Of a stretch of DNA of 64,000 bases, positions 35,037-43,643 are shown piece after piece. This DNA comes from Taibaiella lutea (GTDB taxonomy: Bacteria; Bacteroidota; Bacteroidia; Chitinophagales; Chitinophagaceae): positions 213,990 through 277,989 of the forward strand of contig NZ_VWSH01000001.1 of assembly GCF_008629695.1 (NCBI RefSeq), read 5' to 3'. The translations under genes were made by a program, and so were the position numbers. The notes beneath the pieces were generated by a model. The model saw only the letters and a list, made by a program, of their open reading frames with translations. It had not been told where the DNA came from and ran no database searches. Positions within the stretch are counted from its first letter, which is position 1, and each line of letters starts with the position of its first letter.

Positions 35037-36524
35037 TTATACTTGCCTGCGTAAACGGGCAACAGGTATTTCCATTTGTTCTCTGTATTTCGCCACTGTT
35101 CTTCTAGCTACATTAAAACCTTGCTCTGCTATTAATTCCATCAATCGTTCATCAGATAAAGGTTTTTGTTTGTCTTCTTCATTAATGAATTTTGTAAGAA
35201 TCCTTTTTACTTCTCTTGTCGAAACCTCTTCTCCGCTATCATTTACAATAGCCTCGGAAAAGAAGAATTTCAAAATAAATGTTCCGTATTCGCATTGAAC
35301 ATACTTACTGCTTGCAACACGGGAAACTGTAGAGATATCCATGTTGATCTTATCTGCAATATCTTTCAAAATCATGGGGCGTAAAGAAGCTTCATCTCCG
35401 GTCAAAAAGAATTCCGCCTGATACTCCAGTATAGCATTCATCGTTACCAACAGCGTATGCTGCCGCTGTTTAATAGCATCGATAAACCATTTTGCCGCAT
35501 CAATCTTTTGCTTGATAAAAACCAATGCATCCCGCTGGCTTTTACTTTGCTTCTCATTGGAATCGTAAGTCTTCAACATATCACGATACCCTTCGGAAAC
35601 CCTCAACTCAGGGGCATTCCGGGCGTTCAATGTCAATTCTAAAATACCGTTATTATTATAGATAAAGAAGTCGGGAATGATATAAGTCCCTGCTTCTTCC
35701 GGGCCGCTGTAAGCGCTGCCCGGCTTTGGCGTCAGTTTCAGAATTATATTTATCGCATCCCTGAATTCATCTTCATCAATCTTCAGCTTCTGTATAATCC
35801 TGTCGTAATGCTTACGTGTAAACTCTTCAAAGAATTCATCCAGGATAAGCATTGCATTCGTGAGAGCCTGAGAACGGAAATCCAGCCTTTCGAGCTGCAG
35901 TAAAAGACATTCCCTCAAATCCATAGCCGCAACACCGGGTGGATCAAAATTTTGAATTTTCTTTATAAGCTCCTTCACCTCTTTCTCATCTGTCGCAATG
36001 TTCCGGTTGAATGCCAGATCATCTGCTATAGACACAGGATCCCGTCTTAAATAACCATCATCATCTATGCTGCCAATAATCTGTTCCGCAATCTCTGTCC
36101 TTCTTTCATCCAGATCCAACATACCCATTTGATTGGTCAGATATTCGGTAAAAGTTGTTTCCACCCTCACAGGATTACTCATGGGTTCGTCATCATCATC
36201 ACGACCTTCATATAAATGATGATCACTTTGCATATCCCCTTCTTCTCTCAGGTATTCGCTTACATCAAAATTTTCCAGTTCATCATTACCTTCCTGGTGT
36301 TCCTCCTCGCCTTCATATTTTTCCTTATTCAGAATTTCATTTTCATTCAGTCCGTAGGGATCATTATCTTTATCGGAGCCGGTGTCAAGCGCAGGGTTAT
36401 TTTCTAATTCATCTTTAATCCGTTCTTCTAAATTAGACGTAGGAACCTGTAGCAGCTTCATAAGTTGAATCTGTTGCGGCGAAAGCTTCTGCGTTAATTT
36501 CTGAGTCTGGGTCTGTCTTAACAT
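35037..36524 (-). CDS. rpoN: RNA polymerase sigma-54 factor
   Basis: The 495-residue protein has all three regions. Region I is LTQKLSPQQIQLMKLLQVPTSNLEERIKDELENNPAL. An acidic region II follows (about residues 45-120, many Asp and Glu). The core-binding and DNA-binding parts end in the RpoN box (ARRTVAKYREQ). It directs polymerase to -24/-12 promoters that need enhancer-binding activators, none of which is encoded here. The gene lies upstream of a glycosyltransferase on the same strand with an 84-base gap. Confidence 0.96.
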   Translation of the reverse strand: MLRQTQTQKLTQKLSPQQIQLMKLLQVPTSNLEERIKDELENNPALDTGSDKDNDPYGLNENEILNKEKYEGEEEHQEGNDELENFDVSEYLREEGDMQSDHHLYEGRDDDDEPMSNPVRVETTFTEYLTNQMGMLDLDERRTEIAEQIIGSIDDDGYLRRDPVSIADDLAFNRNIATDEKEVKELIKKIQNFDPPGVAAMDLRECLLLQLERLDFRSQALTNAMLILDEFFEEFTRKHYDRIIQKLKIDEDEFRDAINIILKLTPKPGSAYSGPEEAGTYIIPDFFIYNNNGILELTLNARNAPELRVSEGYRDMLKTYDSNEKQSKSQRDALVFIKQKIDAAKWFIDAIKQRQHTLLVTMNAILEYQAEFFLTGDEASLRPMILKDIADKINMDISTVSRVASSKYVQCEYGTFILKFFFSEAIVNDSGEEVSTREVKRILTKFINEEDKQKPLSDERLMELIAEQGFNVARRTVAKYREQMEIPVARLRRQV

Positions 36525-36608
36525 AGCTATATCTTCGGTCGGTCGTCTGTCTGTTGGTTGGGTTTGGTTACAATTGCATCTAAAGATAAAATGCAGTTCT
36601 TATATTTC

Positions 36609-37553
36609 CTAAAGCTTCAATTTCTGTTCTATCAGGTAATGGTTTCTGTCGGGCGCGTTTCTTATAATCAATTCAGCTATAAAACCCGTAAGGAAAAACA
36701 TAGTACCAAGAATAATACATGTCAGCGCAATATAAAACGGCGGACGGTTAGACAATGAATTTTCCGGAGAAATAATCTTATCGACAATCAGATAGCCACC
36801 CACTCCAAAACCGATTAAGAATATAATGGTACCTAACAAACCGAAAAACTGCATTGGCTTTTTACCATACCGGCCCACAAACATGATGCTTGCCAAGTCT
36901 AAAGGTCCGTTTACAAAACGGCTTAATCCGAATTTGGAAACACCGAATTTTCTGGCTCTGTGTTCCACTACTTTCTCACCTACTTTTCTGAAACCCGCCC
37001 ATTTAGCCAATACAGGTATATAACGGTGCATTTCACTATATACCTCAATGCTTTTAATTACATTTTTACGATAAGCCTTAAGCCCGCAATTCATATCATG
37101 CAGCTTAATGCCACTCATGCGGCGCGTTACAGAATTATATATCTTAGAAGGTATATTTTTAGTGAGCGCGTTATCATAACGTTTTTTCTTCCATCCGCTT
37201 ACCAAATCATATCCGTCATTCATCACCATTGCATATAACGCAGGAATTTCATCAGGACTATCCTGCAAATCAGCATCCATGGTGATTATAACATTGCCCT
37301 GTGCAGCTTTAAAGCCTTCATTCAATGCAGCACTTTTACCATAATTCCTTTGGAATTTTATTCCTTTAACGGCTGCGTTTTTATTACTAAGCGATTCAAT
37401 AACTTTCCAACTTTCGTCCGTACTTCCATCATCAATAAAAATCAATTCGTAAGAAAGATTATTAGCAACCGCAACCCTGTTAATCCATTCGGACAATTCA
37501 GGAAGGGATTCTTCTTCATTTAACAAGGGTACTACTATAGACAAACAAAGCAT
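36609..37553 (-). CDS. Family 2 glycosyltransferase, GtrB/dolichol-phosphate-mannosyltransferase type
   Basis: The 314-residue protein has a GT2 catalytic domain (LSIVVPLLNEEESLPEL, FIDDGSTDESW, metal motif TMDADLQDSPDEIP, and the acceptor region GLKAYRKNVIKSIEVY). Two C-terminal helices follow (FFGLLGTIIFLIGFGVGGYLIV and IALTCIILGTMFFLTGFIAELI). This layout fits enzymes that load a sugar onto undecaprenyl phosphate for later transfer outside the membrane. The sugar cannot be told from sequence. It lies 84 bases before rpoN on the same strand. Confidence 0.9.
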   Translation of the reverse strand: MLCLSIVVPLLNEEESLPELSEWINRVAVANNLSYELIFIDDGSTDESWKVIESLSNKNAAVKGIKFQRNYGKSAALNEGFKAAQGNVIITMDADLQDSPDEIPALYAMVMNDGYDLVSGWKKKRYDNALTKNIPSKIYNSVTRRMSGIKLHDMNCGLKAYRKNVIKSIEVYSEMHRYIPVLAKWAGFRKVGEKVVEHRARKFGVSKFGLSRFVNGPLDLASIMFVGRYGKKPMQFFGLLGTIIFLIGFGVGGYLIVDKIISPENSLSNRPPFYIALTCIILGTMFFLTGFIAELIIRNAPDRNHYLIEQKLKL

Positions 37554-37607
37554 ATGATGTAAAGCCCTGGGGCATTTCTTTTAAAATTGGAGATTAAAAA
37601 TATAAAA

Positions 37608-38120
37608 TTAAGCTTTACTCTTTTTAAAAATACCAGCCCCTACCAATGCAAAAATCACTCCGTAAAATATATTGGTGAACACTGCGTTCATTACAATCAT
37701 TAAGGTAAAATTATCACGTGCCAGTTTCATCGCACTGTCAATCTCTGCCTTTGTTTTCTTTGCGGCAACCAAAGCGGCAAGATTATTATCCATTATTTCC
37801 TTTTTTACCGAAGGATCAATAAAAACAGTTAACAATGCTGCTGTGAGTAACACAATCGTTACTATTGCAATCATCCTGAATCCGCCTTTAAACATACCAC
37901 CAAAAGAAGTATCATGATTTTCATTCTTGCTGAAAATGTAGCAAAACCATAATACACCTACCAGGTAGATTACCAATACCATAAAATTCAACCATGAGGC
38001 ATCCGGTACATGCATCATCCGGAGAATGAGATTATAAACCACCATTGATAATCCTGTTGCGAGGCCAAAAGTGATGCCCAATTTATTGGAAGGTAATATT
38101 GCTTTAGTTTCTGATGCCAT
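37608..38120 (-). CDS. DUF4199 membrane protein
   Basis: The 170-residue protein has four predicted membrane helices: LGITFGLATGLSMVVYNLIL, FMVLVIYLVGVLWFCYIF, IAIVTIVLLTAALLTVF and a C-terminal helix (NAVFTNIFYGVIFALVGAGIF). A soluble segment lies between the third and fourth. The motif MFKGGFRM between helices is typical of DUF4199, a Bacteroidota family without known function. It lies 26 bases downstream of the dihydroorotase-like gene and 54 upstream of the glycosyltransferase, all on the same strand, so a shared transcript is likely. Confidence 0.82.
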   Translation of the reverse strand: MASETKAILPSNKLGITFGLATGLSMVVYNLILRMMHVPDASWLNFMVLVIYLVGVLWFCYIFSKNENHDTSFGGMFKGGFRMIAIVTIVLLTAALLTVFIDPSVKKEIMDNNLAALVAAKKTKAEIDSAMKLARDNFTLMIVMNAVFTNIFYGVIFALVGAGIFKKSKA

Positions 38121-38146
38121 TTTTTAAATTTCCTGTCTGCTGATTA

Positions 38147-39376
38147 TTAAAACGTTTTCCCTTTCAAAATCTTGTCGAATAACGGAGAATTAATACCGAG
38201 GGATTTTTTATTGGATTTGGTATATGTCCACGTTGCTGTTGTATCAAAGACCGAGATATTTGCAGGCTGGCCTTCTTCAATTTTCACTTCCGGCAACCCG
38301 AATATTTTCCTTGGATTTACAGACATCAGTTTTACCAATTGCGTAGAGTCTAATTTCGGCGCAGCCTCCATAATCATCGCAAGACATGTTTCCTGCGTAA
38401 TCATTCCCGGCGAAGCGTATTCAAACTCTTTCACCTTTGCATCCCAGTCCTGAGGGCGATGGTGCGTGGCAATACAATCAATTGTTCCATCCATCAAGGC
38501 TTTTACAAGTAATTTTCTTTCTGCTTCCGTACGTAAAGGCGGCTCCACTCTATAAACGCTGTCGTACATCTTCAGATTTTCTTCCGTATATAATAAATGG
38601 AATGGTGTAACGGAACAGGTTACCTTCAAGCCATCTTTTTTAGCCGCTTTAATTAAGGCCAGAGATTCAGCCGTAGTAACGCCGGTAAAATGAATGCGGC
38701 TGTTTGTATATCTCACCAATTCAATATCACGATGCACGATCAGGCTTTCCGCAATATTGGGAATGCCACTCATGCCAAGTCTTACCGAAGTCTCACCTTC
38801 GTTCATCAACCCTCCTGCCGCAAGAGAAGCCTGCACCGGAAGCTGAATAATGATACCATCAAACGCCGTTACATACTCCAATGACTTTTGCATCAGGCCT
38901 GCATTCTGCACCGGATGCCAGCCATCGCTGAAAGCAATGGCACCTGCATGTTGCATATCCATCATTTCAGCCAGATCTTTACCTTCCACATTTCTGGAAA
39001 CGGCTCCCAGCACATGAAGGTTTACAGCATGGCCTTTCGCTTTATTCTGAACATATTCCAATGTTGTCTTGGAGGCAATAACCGGATGTGTGTTCGGTAC
39101 TACAAAAACATCGGTGAAACCGCCTGCCGCCGCTGCATCCAGTCCGGTCAGCAAAGTCTCTTTATGCTCATAACCCGGATCGCAATAATCTGCAAAAACA
39201 TCGACCCATCCCGGGCTTACCTGCAAGTCATTGCTTTCAATGACTTTATCCGCCTTATGGTTAAGGTTTTTACCTATTTCGGCAATGATGCCTTTTTGAA
39301 TAAAAATATCAGCCTTCTTGCCATCCAAAGGCGAATCAGGGGCGGATATAGTTGCGTTTTTGATTAGGATAGACAT
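38147..39376 (-). CDS. Dihydroorotase homologue lacking metal-binding residues (probably non-catalytic)
   Basis: The 409-residue protein has the amidohydrolase fold of class I dihydroorotase (VSPGWVDVFADYCDPGYEHKETLLTG, VVPNTHPV, GLKVTCSVTPFHLLYTEEN). Key ligands are changed: the HxH at the end of strand 1 is FAD in 'VDVFADY', and the catalytic Asp region (normally IATDHAPH) reads IATHHRPQ. The protein is therefore probably not a working dihydroorotase and may be a structural partner of an active enzyme encoded elsewhere. The start is ATG at 39376. A longer frame to 39475 adds a hydrophobic, non-homologous leader, and a -7 element lies at 39385-39392, inside that extension. Confidence 0.85.
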   Translation of the reverse strand: MSILIKNATISAPDSPLDGKKADIFIQKGIIAEIGKNLNHKADKVIESNDLQVSPGWVDVFADYCDPGYEHKETLLTGLDAAAAGGFTDVFVVPNTHPVIASKTTLEYVQNKAKGHAVNLHVLGAVSRNVEGKDLAEMMDMQHAGAIAFSDGWHPVQNAGLMQKSLEYVTAFDGIIIQLPVQASLAAGGLMNEGETSVRLGMSGIPNIAESLIVHRDIELVRYTNSRIHFTGVTTAESLALIKAAKKDGLKVTCSVTPFHLLYTEENLKMYDSVYRVEPPLRTEAERKLLVKALMDGTIDCIATHHRPQDWDAKVKEFEYASPGMITQETCLAMIMEAAPKLDSTQLVKLMSVNPRKIFGLPEVKIEEGQPANISVFDTTATWTYTKSNKKSLGINSPLFDKILKGKTF

Positions 39377-39384
39377 ACGAAACG

Positions 39385-39392
39385 CAAAAATA
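39385..39392 (-). promoter_or_regulatory. -7 promoter element of the dihydroorotase-like gene
   Basis: On the minus strand this is TATTTTTG, 9 bases before the chosen ATG, so the transcript would be nearly leaderless. It excludes the longer start. Confidence 0.45.
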
Positions 39393-39490
39393 AAAAAGCA
39401 TTGCCAAAAAGGCCGATTTATTTTTAAGGTGAGAAGGATATTTAAGAGAAGCAGGATTTTACATCCGAATCGCACAAATATTTAAAAAAA

Positions 39491-39866
39491 CTACAAACCC
39501 TGTAAGCCGGATTTTGTACCCCGCATTGCTGCGGGGCTGCTGCCATTTATCTGGATGTTACATTGCTGCAACATTCTATCTGCCTACCCGCAGGCATCGG
39601 ACGAGCAGTCCTCAAGCGCCTGCCTATTGGGCATTTCATCATGCAAGGTTTACCCGCAATTATAGTTACCCATAACTACCGTGCGCTCTTACCGCACATT
39701 TTCACCCTTACCGTTGCGCTTCGGCAAGCCTTGACGCTCCGGCGGTTATTTTCTGTGGCACTTTCTGTATTCTTAAAAAGAACCCCATCCGTTAGATGGT
39801 GCATCGCTCTATGCTGTCCGGACTTTCCTCCATTTCTTTCGAAACAGCGGCAGCACGGGTTTGTAG
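39491..39866 (-). ncRNA. rnpB: RNase P RNA, bacterial class A
   Basis: The minus strand carries the hallmarks of the catalytic RNA of ribonuclease P, which matures tRNA 5' ends. These are GAGGAAAGTCCGG near the 5' end (CR-I), followed by ACAGCATAGAGCGATGC, then the central GGGTGAAAATGTGCGGTAAG with GAGCGCAC, and a 3' part ending ATCCGGCTTACAGGG. The ends are set by helix P1: CTACAAACCC at the 5' end pairs with GGGTTTGTAG at the 3' end, giving 376 nucleotides. A promoter -7 element lies directly upstream. It sits between the surA-like and dihydroorotase-like genes on the same strand. Confidence 0.93.
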
Positions 39867-39871
39867 TGGCG

Positions 39872-39879
39872 CAAAGGTA
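39872..39879 (-). promoter_or_regulatory. -7 promoter element of rnpB
   Basis: On the minus strand TACCTTTG ends five bases before the predicted RNA 5' end at 39866, exactly where transcription should begin. A TTTA near 39896-39899 is a partial -33 element. Confidence 0.65.
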
Positions 39880-39900
39880 GCTTAATTTGGCGGGATAAAA

Positions 39901-39930
39901 GAAGGGCTGCCATTTGCATAGCAACCCTTC
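39901..39930 (-). terminator. Terminator after the SurA-like gene
   Basis: A 10-bp stem with one wobble pair (GAAGGGCTGC with GCAACCCTTC) and 10-base loop lie 24 bases past the stop codon and just before the rnpB promoter. The T tract is weak. Confidence 0.5.
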
Positions 39931-39953
39931 CGGTATTTTAATAATCAAAATGC

Positions 39954-41318
39954 TTAGTTCTTCGCGCTTGTTGGTTTTGTCCAGCCCTGTACAGATTCGC
40001 AATTCTGGAAGTCAGGATCGATTCTTATAAAATAAGTGCTTACTCTTTCATTGATCCATTTATGCAGGTATTCATTTTGTTTCTTTGCCAATGCAACGGC
40101 CTGAATTTTTGCATAATCGTCTTTCAGGTTAAGCGTATGCGGCTCTGTCCTGCTTTTCATAAATAAGATACGTGTAGCGCGGCTACCTGTTTGCGGATTT
40201 TCGGTAAATATCTGCGGTTGAGAATATTCGCCCACTTTAAGTTCGCCTACGGCCTGTGACATTTCCCTGTCCATGTTTTCTATTTGCAAAATGGGGCTGT
40301 TGGTATTATAATCATATACCATACCACCTGTCATTTTAGACTGCTCATCCGTACTGTATTTACCTACAGCTTCTGCAAAGCTTATTTTTCCGCTTACCAA
40401 ATCGGCACGTACGCTGTCCAGTTTTTTCATGCTCATCTGCAAATCCGCATTGGTAATTTCCGGAACAATAATGATGTGCCTTACACGGGCATCATCACCG
40501 GAACGACTGATCATCTGAATGATATGGTAACCGAACTTAGAACGGATAACCGGAGAAATTTCACCCGGTTGCAGCCTGTATGCCGCCGCCACAAATTGCT
40601 GATCAAGATTGTCTTTACGGTTAATGCTCAATTCGCCTCCGTTATCTTTGGTACCATCCATACTGTAGATACCGGCCATTGTAGCAAAGCTCTTGCCGTT
40701 TTCCACAATATCTTTACGGATGCCTTCCAGTTTTTCCCTTGCAAGCTGATCTACTTCCGTGCTTACTTTCGGTGTCACCACTATCTGTCCCATCTCAACG
40801 GTAGCAGGAAATGGCGGCAAGCTATCTTGCGGAAGGCCTTTGTAATAAGCATCTATTTCCTGAGGTGTGATTTTTACTTTTTCCATGATGATGCCCTGCA
40901 TTTTGTTTGCAATGGCCTGATCCTTGAAAAAAGTGCGGTACTGATCTTTTAACTGATAAACGGTACGGCCGCCATTGGCTTCTTCAAAAGCTTCTTTACT
41001 GCCATATTGCTGTATCATATTTCTGATACGGTTATCCAGATTGCCTTCAATTTCATCATCGGCAACAATAACACTATCCCTGTCAGCCTGCTCAATCAGT
41101 ATTTGTTGGGACATTAAATTAAAAAAGATGTCACATTTTGCATCTCCGGGCATAGCAGGATTATCTTTAGCTGCCTGATTATACATCTCATCCAAATCAG
41201 ATTTAAGGATAATTTTATTGCCAACCTGGCCAATAATTTTATCTGCCACCTGAACCTGAGCCATAGCAGGTTTTACTGCAATGGATATAAAAAATAATAG
41301 TAGTGATTTACGAAACAT
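39954..41318 (-). CDS. SurA-like periplasmic peptidylprolyl isomerase
   Basis: The 454-residue protein has a signal peptide (MFRKSLLLFFISIAVKPAMA) and a SurA N-terminal chaperone domain (VADKIIGQVGNKIILKSDLDEMYNQ). Two parvulin domains follow (VVTPKVSTEVDQLAREKLEGI to SKFGYHIIQMISRSGDDARVRHIIIV, then a second, more degenerate copy ending at KVGEYSQPQIF). It helps outer-membrane proteins fold in the periplasm. I use the ATG at 41318, because a -7 element at 41325-41332 overlaps the three-codon extension to 41327. Confidence 0.9.
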   Translation of the reverse strand: MFRKSLLLFFISIAVKPAMAQVQVADKIIGQVGNKIILKSDLDEMYNQAAKDNPAMPGDAKCDIFFNLMSQQILIEQADRDSVIVADDEIEGNLDNRIRNMIQQYGSKEAFEEANGGRTVYQLKDQYRTFFKDQAIANKMQGIIMEKVKITPQEIDAYYKGLPQDSLPPFPATVEMGQIVVTPKVSTEVDQLAREKLEGIRKDIVENGKSFATMAGIYSMDGTKDNGGELSINRKDNLDQQFVAAAYRLQPGEISPVIRSKFGYHIIQMISRSGDDARVRHIIIVPEITNADLQMSMKKLDSVRADLVSGKISFAEAVGKYSTDEQSKMTGGMVYDYNTNSPILQIENMDREMSQAVGELKVGEYSQPQIFTENPQTGSRATRILFMKSRTEPHTLNLKDDYAKIQAVALAKKQNEYLHKWINERVSTYFIRIDPDFQNCESVQGWTKPTSAKN

Positions 41319-41324
41319 AGCTTG

Positions 41325-41332
41325 CAAAGATA
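41325..41332 (-). promoter_or_regulatory. -7 promoter element of the SurA-like gene
   Basis: On the minus strand this is TATCTTTG, seven bases before the chosen ATG, implying a leaderless or nearly leaderless transcript. Confidence 0.5.
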
Positions 41333-41498
41333 AGCGATTGCCTTATTGAATGTTGGCATACCCGCAATTTTCAGGTTCTAAAACTGAATTTTCTTTTTTT
41401 TAGTATTCAGGCCGGCCAAATATTTATGTTTTGGCAACTCTTTTACCAAATTCAAAAGACATGCTTTACCTTTAGACCCTGAAATTAAAAAATACATT

Positions 41499-42197
41499 AT
41501 GGGATTTAATAAAGTAGTTGCCAATGCTGATGAAGCCATTAAGGACATTCCTGATGGAGCAACCATTATGTTGGGTGGTTTTGGCCTTTGCGGAATACCT
41601 GAAAACAGTATCAATGCATTGGTAAAAAAAGGCACCAAAGATTTGACTTGTATATCGAATAACGCAGGTGTGGATGATTTCGGTATCGGATTGATGCTGA
41701 AAACACGTCAGGTTAAGAAAATGATTTCCTCTTATGTGGGTGAAAATGCAGAGTTTGAACGCCAGTTGCTGAGTGGTGAGCTGGAAGTGGAATTGATACC
41801 ACAGGGTACATTGGCTACCCGTTGCCTTGCTGCGGCTTATGGCTATCCTGCCATGTTTACGCCTGCGGGTGTCGGCACCGAAGTTGCGGAAGGAAAAGAG
41901 GTGCGCAATTTTAACGGTAAAGATTATCTGGTTGAAATGGCTTTTGAGGCTGATTATTCTATTGTAAAGGCATGGAAAGGTGATACTGCAGGTAATGTGA
42001 TATTCAATAAAACTGCCAGAAACTTCAATGAAGTAATGGCAAAAGGTGCAAAAATATCTATTGTAGAAGTAGAAGAACTGGTACCTGCCGGAGCATTGGA
42101 CCCGAATGCTATACACGTACCGGGAATATATGTGCACCGCATTTTTGAAGGAAAAGATTACGAAAAAAGAATAGAACAGAAAACGGTGAGTAAATAG
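41499..42197 (+). CDS. CoA-transferase alpha subunit (3-oxoacid CoA-transferase subunit A type), no beta partner adjacent
   Basis: The 232-residue protein is a full family I CoA-transferase subunit [79 protein letters not shown] and [24 protein letters not shown]-like segments. It normally pairs with subunit B, which holds the catalytic Glu, to move CoA between succinate and acetoacetate or similar acids. Subunit B usually follows at once. Here the next gene is dapD, 87 bases later. The partner must be elsewhere or missing. Confidence 0.92.
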   Translation: MGFNKVVANADEAIKDIPDGATIMLGGFGLCGIPENSINALVKKGTKDLTCISNNAGVDDFGIGLMLKTRQVKKMISSYVGENAEFERQLLSGELEVELIPQGTLATRCLAAAYGYPAMFTPAGVGTEVAEGKEVRNFNGKDYLVEMAFEADYSIVKAWKGDTAGNVIFNKTARNFNEVMAKGAKISIVEVEELVPAGALDPNAIHVPGIYVHRIFEGKDYEKRIEQKTVSK

Positions 42198-42284
42198 TTG
42201 ATAGTGGTCAGTCGTTAGTTGATAGTGAGGCATGAATTGTGAAGAAGCAATTTATCGATCAAACAATTAAACAATAAATATTAA

Positions 42285-43100
42285 ATGAACGAATACCAAA
42301 ACTTAGTAGAAGAAGCATATACCAACAGGGCATTATTGAGCGAAGAAAAGTATGAAAATGCAGTGCGTGCTGTGATTGAACTGGTGGACAAGGGGCAATT
42401 GCGCGTATCTGAACCAACTGCTGCCGGATGGCAGGTAAACCAGTGGGTGAAACAAGCCATACTAATGTATTTCAGTATTCAGAAAATGAAAACCTGGGAT
42501 GTGGCTCCTTTTGAATTCTATGATAAAATGGAATTGAAGAAAGGCTATGCCGAATTGGGCGTACGTGCCGTACCGCATGCCGTAGCACGCTATGGCGCCT
42601 ATATTGCGCGTAATGTAGTATTGATGCCTTCTTATGTAAATATCGGCGCTTATGTGGATGAAGGCACGATGGTAGATACCTGGGCAACCGTTGGTAGCTG
42701 CGCACAGATTGGCAAAGGTGTGCATTTAAGTGGCGGCGTAGGCATTGGCGGTGTGCTGGAACCATTACAGGCTTCTCCTGTAGTGATTGAAGACGGCTGT
42801 TTTATTGGTTCACGCTGTATTGTTGTGGAAGGCGTGCGTGTTGAAAAAGAAGCAGTTTTGGGTGCAAATGTGGTATTGACCCAAAGTACCAAAATCATTG
42901 ATGTAAGCGGCGATGCGCCTGTAGAATATAAAGGTGTGGTTCCTGCAAGAAGCGTCGTGATTCCGGGTAACTATACTAAAAAATTCCCTGCCGGAGAATT
43001 TGGTGTGGGTTGTGCGTTAATTATTGGTAAGCGTAAAGAAAGTACCGACCTGAAAACCAGCCTGAATGATGCGCTGAGAGATTTCAATGTATCGATATAA
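42285..43100 (+). CDS. dapD: 2,3,4,5-tetrahydropyridine-2,6-dicarboxylate N-succinyltransferase
   Basis: The 271-residue protein has the DapD layout. An N-terminal helical domain (LVEEAYTNRALLSEEKYENAV) is followed by the left-handed beta-helix built from hexapeptide repeats (VLMPSYVNIGAYVDEGTMVDTWATVGSCAQIGKGVHLSGGVGIGGVLEP), with the active-site region in EDGCFIGSRCIVVEGV. It transfers succinyl from succinyl-CoA in lysine and meso-diaminopimelate synthesis. The length is normal, and a strong terminator follows the stop codon. The 87 bases before it contain spacer-like AGTTGATAGTG repeats and no clear promoter. Confidence 0.96.
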   Translation: MNEYQNLVEEAYTNRALLSEEKYENAVRAVIELVDKGQLRVSEPTAAGWQVNQWVKQAILMYFSIQKMKTWDVAPFEFYDKMELKKGYAELGVRAVPHAVARYGAYIARNVVLMPSYVNIGAYVDEGTMVDTWATVGSCAQIGKGVHLSGGVGIGGVLEPLQASPVVIEDGCFIGSRCIVVEGVRVEKEAVLGANVVLTQSTKIIDVSGDAPVEYKGVVPARSVVIPGNYTKKFPAGEFGVGCALIIGKRKESTDLKTSLNDALRDFNVSI

Positions 43101-43104
43101 TATT

Positions 43105-43133
43105 AAAGCAGTGCGGTTGCACTGCTTTTTTTT
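43105..43133 (+). terminator. Rho-independent terminator after dapD
   Basis: A 10-bp stem (AAAGCAGTGC with GCACTGCTTT) has a GGTT loop and a T run, immediately after the dapD stop codon. Confidence 0.85.
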
Positions 43134-43180
43134 GCTCCTGCAGTTGATGTACTCTTAGCCATGCTTTACTTATTGTCAAA

Positions 43181-43210
43181 ATCCTATGAGATTTTGAAAC
43201 CTCATAAGAT
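43181..43210. repeat. Imperfect intergenic palindrome, REP-like
   Basis: Two 14-base arms (ATCCTATGAGATTT and AAACCTCATAAGAT) pair with two mismatches around a 2-base centre. The core CTCATAAG resembles the core of the perfect palindrome at 61245-61275, so both may belong to one dispersed family. Confidence 0.45.
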
Positions 43211-43233
43211 GTTACTATCTACCGAAGGTATCC

Positions 43234-43566
43234 CTACCCTTTTCTGCTGATAAGCTCCTTCAGTAAATCATTTTCCCATTGCAGCTTTTTAATCTGCTCT
43301 GCCTGTTCGGCCAGCAGTTTATCTTGTGGCGTATCAGCAGCAGAGGCATAATCTGTCGGCAATCTTAGCGCTATGTCCTTAAAAAAATTGTAACGCAAAC
43401 CGTGGCATAATTTCAAAAGGCTGTGCACGTGCAGGGAACTCCTTTTTTCATATGCATAGACGGCCGTTTCAGACAATCCCATTTGAATACCCAGTTGTGT
43501 GCGTTTTACACGCAATGCTTCGATACGATGACTTAACATGCTGCCAATATGCACTTTTGTTTCCAT
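43234..43566 (-). CDS. XRE-like helix-turn-helix protein with C-terminal coiled coil
   Basis: The 110-residue protein has an N-terminal HTH (about residues 8-50: GSMLSHRIEALRVKRTQLGIQMGLSETAVYAYEKRSSLHVHSLLKL). The recognition-helix region is LSETAVYAYEKR. A C-terminal heptad-like helix (KLLAEQAEQIKKLQWENDLLKELI) could form a dimer. It is a small regulator of unknown target. Its gene starts 78 bases from the first copy of the 41-bp repeat array, on the opposite side from the plus-strand GldM_C genes, so the array lies in the shared divergent control region. Confidence 0.85.
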   Translation of the reverse strand: METKVHIGSMLSHRIEALRVKRTQLGIQMGLSETAVYAYEKRSSLHVHSLLKLCHGLRYNFFKDIALRLPTDYASAADTPQDKLLAEQAEQIKKLQWENDLLKELISRKG

Positions 43567-43643
43567 AATGATAATTTTATTGAAAATTTATACAATCAAT
43601 AAAATGATTACTGCAAAAAGTATGCCAAAACATATGTTTTGAG

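Noticed and set aside
39676-40002. 108-codon open frame across rnpB
   Set aside because: The region is explained by the RNase P RNA, whose conserved segments and P1 pairing are clear.
41472-42233. 253-codon open frame on the opposite strand of the CoA-transferase gene
   Set aside because: It is antisense to a clear CoA-transferase alpha subunit, is rich in Cys, Phe and His as shadow frames are, and has no domain pattern.
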